From: Phytopseudomonas argentinensis
Lineage (GTDB): Bacteria > Pseudomonadota > Gammaproteobacteria > Pseudomonadales > Pseudomonadaceae
Assembly (NCBI RefSeq): GCF_900113905.1
Contig: NZ_FORC01000001.1
Location: forward strand, 1,796,060-1,860,059
Direction: 5' to 3'
DNA length: 64,000 nt
Shown: positions 56,976-64,000 of the stretch, piece after piece
Numbering within the stretch: the stretch's first letter is position 1
Layout of the letters: the number at the start of each line of letters is the position of its first letter
Notes under the pieces: model-generated
Databases searched by the model: none
What the model saw: the letters and a program-made list of their open reading frames with translations, nothing else
Told to the model about the DNA's origin: nothing
Program-made: the position numbers and the translations under genes

Positions 56976-59648
56976 ATGAAAAGCCATCCCGATACCGCAG
57001 GCCGTGCCTTGGCCGAGGTCGTGACGCAACTGCCTGTGCCTTCGCGGCTCGGTATGATGCGTTTCGAGCGGATGAATGAGGCGAACTGGCTATTGCTGTT
57101 CATCGACGCGAGCTGCGAAAAGCAGTTCGGCATCCCCGCCAGCGACCTCTGCAACCTGGTGGAAACGCCCTACGCAAGCCTGATGGAGCCAGAAGCGCGT
57201 TACCGGCTGCACGACTCGATCCAAGAGCAACTCGCGCAGTACTCACGCTATCTGGTGCGTTATACGCTGCACACCCCCGAGGGCCCCCTGCAGCTGATGG
57301 AACTCGGCGAGCCCTTCAAGCAGCGTGGCCGCGCCCTGCTGCGCGGCTACCTGCTGGTCACCAGTGACGACGCACCAGACATCCCGGCAGGGCCAGGTCC
57401 GCAGGAGACGCTGGAGCACTTGCAGCGTAGCCAGGCCGAGTTGCAGCAGCAGCAGATGCGCGCCCTCGCCCAGCAGCAGCTGATCGTGCGGCTGGCCAGC
57501 CAGCGCTACCATGGCAACGATCCACGCAGCGAAGCGGCTGAACTGATCACCCGCAGCGCCTGCGAAATCTACGGCATCGCCCGTGCCGGTATCTGGCACA
57601 TCAACGGCGATACCCTGGAGCCCGTGGCCCTGTACCTGCTGGATCAGGGCCGCCACGAAATGCCGCCGCCCATTGATGGTCGTCGCTACCCGAACTACCT
57701 GCGCGCGCTCAAGGAAAGTCGTGCCCTCGACGCGCACGATGCCGAGAACGACTCGCGAACCCGCGAGCTGCTGGATGATTACCTGCGCCCCAAGGCGGTG
57801 ACCGCCATCCTCGATGCCAGCATTCGCGTCGGTGGCGAGCTGGTCGCCGTGCTCTGCCTGGAACATACCGGCGGCCCCCGCGCCTGGCAGGCGGACGAAG
57901 TGGCCTTTGCCGGCGAATTGGCCGATCAGTACGCCAACGTGCTGAGCAACCAGGAGCGCCGCAACGCGACCAGCGCGCTGTATCTGTTCCAGCGCGCCGT
58001 CGAGCAGAGCGCCAGTGCCTTCATCCTGCTCAACCGTGACGGCATGGTCGAGTACGTCAACCCCAGCTTTACCGCCATCACCCAGTACAGCGCCGACGAG
58101 GTGCAGGGCCGCCAGCTTGCCGAGCTGCCGGCCCTGGAAAACCTCAGTGAACTGCTGTTCGACAGTGCTTCCGGGCTAGCCGAACACAACAGCTGGCAAG
58201 GCGAGTTCAAGAGCCGCCGCAAGAACCTGGAGCCCTACTGGAGCCAGTTCTCGATCTCCAAGGTGCATGCCGACGACGGCACCCTGACGCACTACATCGG
58301 CATCTACGAAGACATCACCGAAACCAAGCAATCCCAGCAGCGCATCGAACGCCTGGCCTACAGTGACAACCTTACCGGCCTGGGCAACCGCTATGCATTC
58401 ATCCGCGCGCTGGAGAAGCGGTTCAGCACCGGCACGGCAGCGATCAGCCTGTTGCTGGTGGATATCGACAACTTCAAGCGCATCAATGACACCCTCGGCC
58501 ACCAGACCGGCGACAAGCTGCTGGTCAGCCTGGCCAAGCGCCTGCGCAACAGTTTCAGCGGCGAGGGCACCCTGGCACGCTTCGCCAGCAACGAATTCGC
58601 CATCCTGCTCGACAATTGCGAGAGCCAGCGCGGCCAGGCGATTGCCCAGCAGGTGCTGGAAACCCTCGACAAGCCCCTGTTCGTCGACAATCAGCTGATC
58701 ATCATCAGTGGCTCCGTGGGCCTGGCCTGCTCACCCGAGCACGGCGCCGATCCGCAGACCCTGATGAAACACGCCGGCCTGGCTCTGCACAAGGCCAAGG
58801 CCAACGGCAAACACCAGATGCAGGTGTTCACCGATGCGCTGAACGAAGAGGCCAACTACAAGCTGTTCGTCGAGAACAACCTGCGCCGCGCCCTGACCCA
58901 GAACGAGCTGGAGGTGTTCTACCAGCCCAAGCTGTGCCTGAAAAGCGGGCAATTACTGGGCATGGAAGCACTGCTGCGCTGGCAGCACCCGGAAAAAGGC
59001 ATGATCCGCCCGGATCAGTTCATCAGCGTGGCCGAGGAAACCGGGCTGATCATCCCCATCGGCAAATGGGTGGTGCGCCAGGCCTGCCGCATGAGCAAGC
59101 AGCTCACCGCCGTCGGCCTGGGCAATCTGCAGGTGGCCATCAACCTGTCGCCCAAGCAGTTCAGCGACCCGGATCTGGTCGGCTCGATCGCCGCCATCCT
59201 CGAAGAAGAACAGCTGCCGCCGAACCTGCTCGAACTGGAGCTGACCGAAGGGCTGTTGCTGGAGGCCACCGACGGCACGCGCAGCCAGCTCAACGCCCTC
59301 AAGCAACTGGGCCTGACCCTGGCCATGGACGACTTCGGCACCGGTTACTCATCGCTCAGCTACCTGAAGAAATTCCCGATCGACGTGATCAAGATCGATC
59401 GCAGCTTCATCAAGGACATTCCCGAGAACGAGGACGACCGGGAAATCACTTCGGCGGTGATCGCCATGGCCCACAACCTCAAGCTCAAGGTCGTCGCCGA
59501 AGGCATCGAGACCCCGGCGCAACTGGCCTTCCTGCGCCGCCAGCACTGCGATATCGGGCAGGGCTATCTGTTTGATCGCCCCATAGCCGGCCGCGATCTG
59601 GTAGAAAGTCTCAAGCGTTACTCGCGACGCCCCGCCGCCGGACGGTAA
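56976..59648 (+). CDS. dipA: c-di-GMP phosphodiesterase DipA-like (GAF-PAS-GGDEF-EAL)
   Basis: This 890-residue protein has an N-terminal sensor part, a GAF-like domain (residues about 180-330; [19 protein letters not shown]), a PAS domain (about 345-460; [17 protein letters not shown]), a GGDEF domain and an EAL domain. The GGDEF signature is ASNEF (537-541), so cyclase activity is unlikely. The EAL part keeps MEALLRW (Glu664) and [10 protein letters not shown], so hydrolysis of c-di-GMP is expected. Position and domains match PA5017 DipA, which promotes biofilm dispersal. Confidence 0.9.
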   Translation: MKSHPDTAGRALAEVVTQLPVPSRLGMMRFERMNEANWLLLFIDASCEKQFGIPASDLCNLVETPYASLMEPEARYRLHDSIQEQLAQYSRYLVRYTLHTPEGPLQLMELGEPFKQRGRALLRGYLLVTSDDAPDIPAGPGPQETLEHLQRSQAELQQQQMRALAQQQLIVRLASQRYHGNDPRSEAAELITRSACEIYGIARAGIWHINGDTLEPVALYLLDQGRHEMPPPIDGRRYPNYLRALKESRALDAHDAENDSRTRELLDDYLRPKAVTAILDASIRVGGELVAVLCLEHTGGPRAWQADEVAFAGELADQYANVLSNQERRNATSALYLFQRAVEQSASAFILLNRDGMVEYVNPSFTAITQYSADEVQGRQLAELPALENLSELLFDSASGLAEHNSWQGEFKSRRKNLEPYWSQFSISKVHADDGTLTHYIGIYEDITETKQSQQRIERLAYSDNLTGLGNRYAFIRALEKRFSTGTAAISLLLVDIDNFKRINDTLGHQTGDKLLVSLAKRLRNSFSGEGTLARFASNEFAILLDNCESQRGQAIAQQVLETLDKPLFVDNQLIIISGSVGLACSPEHGADPQTLMKHAGLALHKAKANGKHQMQVFTDALNEEANYKLFVENNLRRALTQNELEVFYQPKLCLKSGQLLGMEALLRWQHPEKGMIRPDQFISVAEETGLIIPIGKWVVRQACRMSKQLTAVGLGNLQVAINLSPKQFSDPDLVGSIAAILEEEQLPPNLLELELTEGLLLEATDGTRSQLNALKQLGLTLAMDDFGTGYSSLSYLKKFPIDVIKIDRSFIKDIPENEDDREITSAVIAMAHNLKLKVVAEGIETPAQLAFLRRQHCDIGQGYLFDRPIAGRDLVESLKRYSRRPAAGR

Positions 59649-59706
59649 TCAACCTCCGTCAGCTACCGCGGTCTACCCCAGAACAACGATTCGGAGAACA
59701 GTCAGT

Positions 59707-60360
59707 ATGGCCCTACGTTCGGAAATTCTCGCCCACAAACTCGAACTGCCCAGCGCCGAGCAGGCGCTGCCGGGTCGCGAAACGCCGATTTCGGTGCCTG
59801 ACGCGCACTTCGTCAACGGCAACCCGCTGCAGGGCCCCTTCCCCGCCGGCCTGCAGACCGCCCTGTTCGGCCTTGGCTGCTTCTGGGGCGCCGAGCGGCG
59901 TTTCTGGCAGCAGCCCGGCGTCTGGACCACGGCAGTGGGTTACGCCGGCGGCCATACACCGAACCCGACCTACGAGGAAACCTGCTCCGGCCTGACCGGT
60001 CACGCCGAAGTGGTGCTGGTGGTGTTCGACCCCAAGCTGACCAACTACGAAGAGCTGCTCAAGGTTTTCTGGGAAGTGCACAACCCGACCCAGGGTATGC
60101 GCCAGGGCAACGACATCGGCAGCCAGTACCGCTCGGCCATTTACTGCAGCGATGACCAGCAGCTCGCCGCCGCCCGTCGCAGCCAGGAGCAGTTCCAGGC
60201 CGAGTTGCGCAAGGCCGGTCTGGGCGAGATCACCACCGAGATCGCCCCTGCGCCGATCTTCTACTATGCTGAGGCCTACCACCAGCAGTATCTGGCCAAG
60301 AACCCCGAGGGCTATTGCGGCCTGGGTGGTACAGGTGTATGTCTACCTCCTGAGTCCTGA
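59707..60360 (+). CDS. msrA: Peptide methionine sulfoxide reductase MsrA
   Basis: This 217-residue enzyme reduces methionine-S-sulfoxide in proteins. The catalytic motif is [13 protein letters not shown] with Cys58, and resolving cysteines lie near the C-terminus ([19 protein letters not shown]). The length and layout match the E. coli-type MsrA. It follows dipA by 58 bases, the same order as in PAO1. Confidence 0.95.
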   Translation: MALRSEILAHKLELPSAEQALPGRETPISVPDAHFVNGNPLQGPFPAGLQTALFGLGCFWGAERRFWQQPGVWTTAVGYAGGHTPNPTYEETCSGLTGHAEVVLVVFDPKLTNYEELLKVFWEVHNPTQGMRQGNDIGSQYRSAIYCSDDQQLAAARRSQEQFQAELRKAGLGEITTEIAPAPIFYYAEAYHQQYLAKNPEGYCGLGGTGVCLPPES

Positions 60361-60376
60361 GCGAGGGTAAGCGGTC

Positions 60377-60574
60377 GTGGAGCTGAGCAGCATTTCCAGT
60401 CAGGTATCGAGTCAGGCATCGGCACAGATCTCCGTGCAGATGTCGCTCCTGCTACTGCGCAAGACGCTAGAGCTGCAGGCCGCCAGTATCAGCGGCCTGG
60501 TGCAGGCCGCGGCACCAATCAGCGCCCCCGCCAATCCGCCACACCTTGGCAATAGCGTCGACGTGATGGCCTGA
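60377..60574 (+). CDS. Small putative motility protein, YjfB family
   Basis: This 65-residue protein starts with GTG 16 bases after the msrA stop. It has the short helical, Ala/Ser/Gln-rich pattern of the YjfB (PF14070) family: ISSQVSSQASAQISVQMSLL then RKTLELQAASISGLVQAA. The family is called a putative motility protein, but its role is not known. Position next to c-di-GMP enzymes is suggestive. Confidence 0.65.
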   Translation: MELSSISSQVSSQASAQISVQMSLLLLRKTLELQAASISGLVQAAAPISAPANPPHLGNSVDVMA

Positions 60575-60644
60575 AGAACTGCTGCCATCATTTCTGCAGC
60601 CGGACTAAACTGCGGGCCATTAGCCAGCAACCGATGAGCACGGT

Positions 60645-61895
60645 ATGCCCGCCAACCTGCCTTACATTTCGTCCGACCAACTCTGCGTTGGGCTATACGT
60701 CCAGCTCGATCTGAGTTGGTGGGAACACTCGTTCGCTTTCAGCAACTTCAAGATAAAGGACGAGGGCCAGCTCAAGCAGCTGCGCGCCCTGGGCCTCAAG
60801 CGCCTGCGCTACGACCCGTCGCGTAGCGACTGCGCTCCCTTGGCGCTTGAAGCCAGCCCTGTGCAACCACCGCCCCCGCCCCCGCCGCCCGATCCCCAGG
60901 AACAGGCGCGGCAAACCCGCGTCAAGCAGCTCAGCGTGCTGCGAAAAAGGCTGTCGGAGGTCGATCGCGCCTTCGTCCAGGCCAGCCAGCGGGTCAAGAC
61001 GCTCAACCAGAGCCTGCGCAACCAGCCGGAAGAGTCGGTCAAGCAGGCCGGTGCGCTGGTCAACGAACTGGTCACCACCATGCTCGGCGAAGATGGCGTC
61101 GCGCTGCACAGCATCAATGGCAAGGCCGCCGAGGACGCCTACCTGCACTCGCTCAACGTCACCGTGCTGTCGATGATGCTCGGCCGTCAGCTGGGCCTGG
61201 ATGCCGAGGCCAGTCATATGCTGGGCATGGGCGCCCTGCTGCATGACATCGGCAAGCTGGAGGTGCCCAGCAAGGTACTGCTCAAGCCACCACCACTGAC
61301 CCGTGCCGAGCAGCAGCTGCTGGAAATGCACACGCTGTACGGAAAGCGCATGGGCGAGAAGCTGATGCTCGACGACGACGTACTGCGCATCATCCACGAG
61401 CACCACGAACACTGTGATGGCAGCGGTTATCCACAACAACTGCGCGAGGCCTCGATCGGCCGCCTGAGCCGCATCGTGTGCATCGCCAATCACTTCGACA
61501 ACCTGTGCAACCCACTCGAACCGCGGCTGGCCCTAAGCCCCCACGAGGCACTGGCACGCATGTTCCTGCCGCAGTACCGGGTGCGCTTCGACGATGTCGC
61601 GCTCAAGGCGTTCATTCGCTGCATGGGCGTGTACCCGCCCGGCAGCCTGGTGCAGCTCGAGGACGAGCGCTACGCGCTGGTGCTGGGCATGCACCCGACG
61701 CTGCCCTTGAAACCTACCCTGATCGTCTACGATCCAAAGGTGCCCAAGGAGGAAGCGCTGATCGTCGACCTCGAGGCCGAGCCGAAACTGGCCATCGCAG
61801 GCAGCGTCCGCCCGTCGCAGCTGCCGCCTGAAGCGCTGGAGTACCTCAACCCGCGCCAGCAACTGACCTATTTCGTAGACCCGAGACGCCGCTAG
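60645..61895 (+). CDS. HD-GYP domain c-di-GMP phosphodiesterase
   Basis: This 416-residue protein has an N-terminal DUF3391-like region (residues about 1-60; LCVGLYVQLDLSWWEHSF), then an eight-proline stretch as a linker. The HD-GYP domain follows, with His200/Asp201 in LHDIGKLEVPSKVL, EHHEHCDGSGYP (Gly261-Tyr262-Pro263) and the preceding HTLYGKRMGEKL. All key metal and GYP residues are present, so it likely hydrolyses c-di-GMP. No receiver domain is visible. It follows the YjfB-like gene on the same strand. Confidence 0.9.
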   Translation: MPANLPYISSDQLCVGLYVQLDLSWWEHSFAFSNFKIKDEGQLKQLRALGLKRLRYDPSRSDCAPLALEASPVQPPPPPPPPDPQEQARQTRVKQLSVLRKRLSEVDRAFVQASQRVKTLNQSLRNQPEESVKQAGALVNELVTTMLGEDGVALHSINGKAAEDAYLHSLNVTVLSMMLGRQLGLDAEASHMLGMGALLHDIGKLEVPSKVLLKPPPLTRAEQQLLEMHTLYGKRMGEKLMLDDDVLRIIHEHHEHCDGSGYPQQLREASIGRLSRIVCIANHFDNLCNPLEPRLALSPHEALARMFLPQYRVRFDDVALKAFIRCMGVYPPGSLVQLEDERYALVLGMHPTLPLKPTLIVYDPKVPKEEALIVDLEAEPKLAIAGSVRPSQLPPEALEYLNPRQQLTYFVDPRRR

Positions 61896-61928
61896 CGGCC
61901 CGATCCCCCACTGCAAGGATGCAATCGG

Positions 61929-62672
61929 ATGCCCGCTCCCTACCTGCTGATCCACGGCCTGATCGGCCACCTGGGCTCTCTCCCGCCGCTGTTCGCGATC
62001 CAGGGCGCCCAGGCCTACGCACCAGACCTGCTCGGCTACGGAAAATGGCAAGAAGCGGACCCGGCCTCGATCACGCTGCCCAACCAGGTGGCTCACCTGG
62101 CGCGTTGGCTCGATAAACGGAACATCGACCGAGTAAAGCTGGTTGGCCACTCGGTGGGAGGCGCCATCGCCATGCTGTTCGCCAACGCCTACCCGCAGAG
62201 GGTCGTCTCGCTCTGCAACGTCGAAGGCAACTTCTCGCTGGCCGACGCCTTCTGGTCCATCAGCCTGGCGAAAATGGAGCGCACCCAGGTCGAGGTGATG
62301 CTCACCGGGTTCATGCAGAACCCGGAAGGCTGGCTGGCCAAGATAGCCATCGAACCCTCGGCGAGCCGCCGTGACACCGCGCTGCGCCTGCTGGGCCATC
62401 AGCCGGCCTCGACCATCCAGGCGACCGCGCGGTCGGTGGTCGAGGAAACCGCGCGCTCTAGCTATCTCGCCAGCGTCAGGAAGTTATTCGACGGCCCGAT
62501 CCCCATCCACCTGATCGCCGGGCAGCGCTCGAAGGACGATTGGCACATACCGGACTGGGCACGGGAACTGGCCGCCAGCATTACCCATCTACCCGGTGGC
62601 CATCTGATGATGGTCGAGAACCCCGCCAGTTTCGTGGCCGCGGTAATGGCCGCCGGCGAACGCGAGCGCTGA
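61929..62672 (+). CDS. Alpha/beta hydrolase
   Basis: This 247-residue hydrolase starts PYLLIHGLIGHLGSLPPLF (oxyanion region) and has the nucleophile elbow VGHSVGGAIAMLF and a late His in LPGGHLMMVENP. The length is normal for the fold. AAGGA precedes the ATG. The substrate is unknown. It lies 33 bases after the HD-GYP gene and is convergent with rlmJ. Confidence 0.82.
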   Translation: MPAPYLLIHGLIGHLGSLPPLFAIQGAQAYAPDLLGYGKWQEADPASITLPNQVAHLARWLDKRNIDRVKLVGHSVGGAIAMLFANAYPQRVVSLCNVEGNFSLADAFWSISLAKMERTQVEVMLTGFMQNPEGWLAKIAIEPSASRRDTALRLLGHQPASTIQATARSVVEETARSSYLASVRKLFDGPIPIHLIAGQRSKDDWHIPDWARELAASITHLPGGHLMMVENPASFVAAVMAAGERER

Positions 62673-62707
62673 ACGATCAGACAGGCAGGCTCGCAGCGCC
62701 CCCGGCC

Positions 62708-63556
62708 TCAAGCCCCGCCCTGTTCCGCGATCAGCCAATCCAGCCGCCAACTGCCCTGGCTTTGCGCCAGGCGCTCGGACAGCCACGGCAGCAGCTCGCG
62801 CAGCTGCTCTTCCAGGCCCCATGGCGGATTGCTGATCAGCAGCCCGGAACCGTTCAGGCGCCCTGCTTCGTCCGCCGGGTGCACAAACAGCTCGGCGCGC
62901 AGCAGCTTCGGCGCGGCGCTCTTTTGCATATCGCGGTAGAAACGCTTGAGCTGGCGCTCGTCCTTGATCGGATACCAGATCGCCACGATGGTCTGGCGCA
63001 TGCGCCCGATCGCCTCGTTGAGGGCGGTGACGCAGCGCTCCAGTTCATCGGCCTTCTCGAACGGCGGATCGATCAGCAGTACGGCGCGCTTCTCGCGGGT
63101 GGGCAGCAAGGCCCGCGGCACATGCCAGCCCTCACCCAGGTGCACGGCGATCCGCCGGTCGCCGGTCATGTTTTCCTTGAGCAGTTGGCCATCGTCCGGA
63201 TGTTTTTCATTCAGGTGCAGGCGATCCTGTTCGCGGGTCTGCAGGCGCGCCAGCTCGGGCGAACCCGGGTAATGGCGCAGCACGCCATCGGGGTTCATCG
63301 CGCGAATCACTTCGAGGTAGTCGAGCAGCGGCTCCGGGGCGTCAGCGGCCTCCCACAGCCGACCGATGCCCTCGCGCCATTCGCCAGTACGGCTGGCCTG
63401 GTCGCCACTCAGGTCGTACAAACCGACACCGGCATGGCTGTCGAGGTAGGCGTATGGGGCCTCCTTGCGCGCCAGCAGGGCGAACAGGCGGCACAGCACC
63501 AGGTGTTTGAGTACATCGGCGTGGTTGCCGGCGTGGAAGGCGTGGCGGTAATTCAT
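62708..63556 (-). CDS. rlmJ: 23S rRNA (adenine-2030-N6) methyltransferase RlmJ
   Basis: This 282-residue SAM-dependent enzyme begins MNYRHAFHAGNHADVLKHL, the RlmJ signature, with HAGVGLYDLSGDQA for SAM binding and the catalytic LLIDPPFEK. It modifies A2030 of 23S rRNA. Two Met codons occur (63559 and 63556); the second has the better distance from AGGAG. It is divergent from the acyl-CoA dehydrogenase gene. Confidence 0.93.
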   Translation of the reverse strand: MNYRHAFHAGNHADVLKHLVLCRLFALLARKEAPYAYLDSHAGVGLYDLSGDQASRTGEWREGIGRLWEAADAPEPLLDYLEVIRAMNPDGVLRHYPGSPELARLQTREQDRLHLNEKHPDDGQLLKENMTGDRRIAVHLGEGWHVPRALLPTREKRAVLLIDPPFEKADELERCVTALNEAIGRMRQTIVAIWYPIKDERQLKRFYRDMQKSAAPKLLRAELFVHPADEAGRLNGSGLLISNPPWGLEEQLRELLPWLSERLAQSQGSWRLDWLIAEQGGA

Positions 63557-63716
63557 CATCGGCTCCTGAGCAGGAGGCCAATTGTAGCCGGCCTGGGCAG
63601 GCGGCGCAGCGCCCGGCAAGCGGCGTTCGACTTCTCCCCCGGTATCACCGGTTTCGATGATGCTGGCGGCTCGTGGGGCGCCCCTTAGACTGGCGTCAGT
63701 CCATTGGAGAGCCGCC

Positions 63717-64000
63717 ATGTCCGACACCCTGCTCAGCGCCCGCAACCTGGCGTTCGAACTCTATGAAGTGCTCGACGCCGACGCACTCGTCCAGCGCCCA
63801 CGGTTCAGCGAACACAACCGGGAAACCTTCGATGCCGCCCTGGGCACCGCTCGCGGTATCGCCGAGAAGCTGTTCGCCCCGCACAACCGCAAGAACGACG
63901 AACACGAGCCGCAATACGTCGACGGCGGCGCCAAGCTGATCACCGAGGTCAAACCAGCGTTGCAGGCCTTCAACGACGCCGGCTTCCTGAATGCCACGCG
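63717..64000 (+). CDS. Acyl-CoA dehydrogenase (3' partial)
   Basis: An ATG at 63717 with GGAGAG upstream opens a frame that runs off the window (95 codons). It starts MSDTLLSARNLAFELYEV and continues with HNRETFDAALGTARGIAEKL, the N-terminal part of the large FadE-like acyl-CoA dehydrogenases of Pseudomonas (PA5020 position). The FAD-binding and catalytic parts lie outside. Substrate class is probably fatty acyl-CoA, but not shown. Confidence 0.75.
   Translation, partial: MSDTLLSARNLAFELYEVLDADALVQRPRFSEHNRETFDAALGTARGIAEKLFAPHNRKNDEHEPQYVDGGAKLITEVKPALQAFNDAGFLNAT

Overview
This window is a chromosomal segment of a Pseudomonas-type gammaproteobacterium. The coding DNA is mostly GC-rich, and gene content and order match the P. 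aeruginosa stretch around parC/parE - cpdA - thiC - waaA - hldE - msbA - LPS core genes - glnE - aceEF - dipA - msrA (recalled as about PA4964 to PA5020; no search was run). The genus is well supported and the species is not. Differences from P. aeruginosa PAO1 as I remember it are no ilvE between waaF and glnE, an AceF with three lipoyl domains rather than two, and a serine-use locus upstream of parC. No phage, insertion sequence, CRISPR array, tRNA or rRNA gene was recognised.

Layout. 0-3 kb: the end of a response-regulator diguanylate cyclase, a periplasmic binding protein and a YhiN-type flavoprotein. 2.9-6.9 kb: a serine module (SstT importer, L-serine deaminase, divergent LysR regulator). 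6.9-17 kb: a lipoprotein and a mostly overlapping minus-strand series parE / phytase-like / retropepsin-like / parC, with yqiA, cpdA (cAMP breakdown), a DUF1249 gene and an ADP-ribose pyrophosphatase upstream; then a DUF3298 lipoprotein. 17-21 kb: thiC behind a TPP riboswitch, then a TolC-type outer membrane channel and a REP-like hairpin. 21-28 kb: waaA (Kdo transferase), a LysR gene divergent from an EmrE-type multidrug pump, two overlapping oxidoreductases, an unknown gene, and hldE (ADP-heptose synthesis).

28.4-48.8 kb is the LPS block. It holds a PA4998-like kinase-fold gene, msbA (lipid A-core flippase), a pyruvyltransferase-like gene, waaL (O-antigen ligase), wapR, several other glycosyltransferase-like genes, wapH, a carbamoyltransferase, four LPS-kinase-family genes (one with two kinase domains), waaG, waaC and waaF. 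The inner-core genes (39.9-48.8 kb) are GC-rich and tightly coupled. The outer-core/ligase part (about 31.3-39.9 kb) is visibly AT-richer, uses several TTG/GTG starts and contains poorly characterised families, which suggests a variable, transferred surface-antigen cassette inside a conserved frame. waaA, hldE, waaC, waaF, waaG, waaP, wapH/wapR, waaL and msbA together cover Kdo and heptose addition, core phosphorylation, outer-core assembly, export and O-antigen capping.

48.8-64 kb: glnE, then pyruvate dehydrogenase aceE-aceF behind two palindromes matching the reported 15-bp RccR site. Next come a DipA-like c-di-GMP phosphodiesterase, msrA, a YjfB-family small protein, an HD-GYP protein, an alpha/beta hydrolase, rlmJ, and the start of an acyl-CoA dehydrogenase that runs off the end. 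Second-messenger genes (one cyclase, two probable c-di-GMP hydrolases and a cAMP phosphodiesterase) are a recurring theme.
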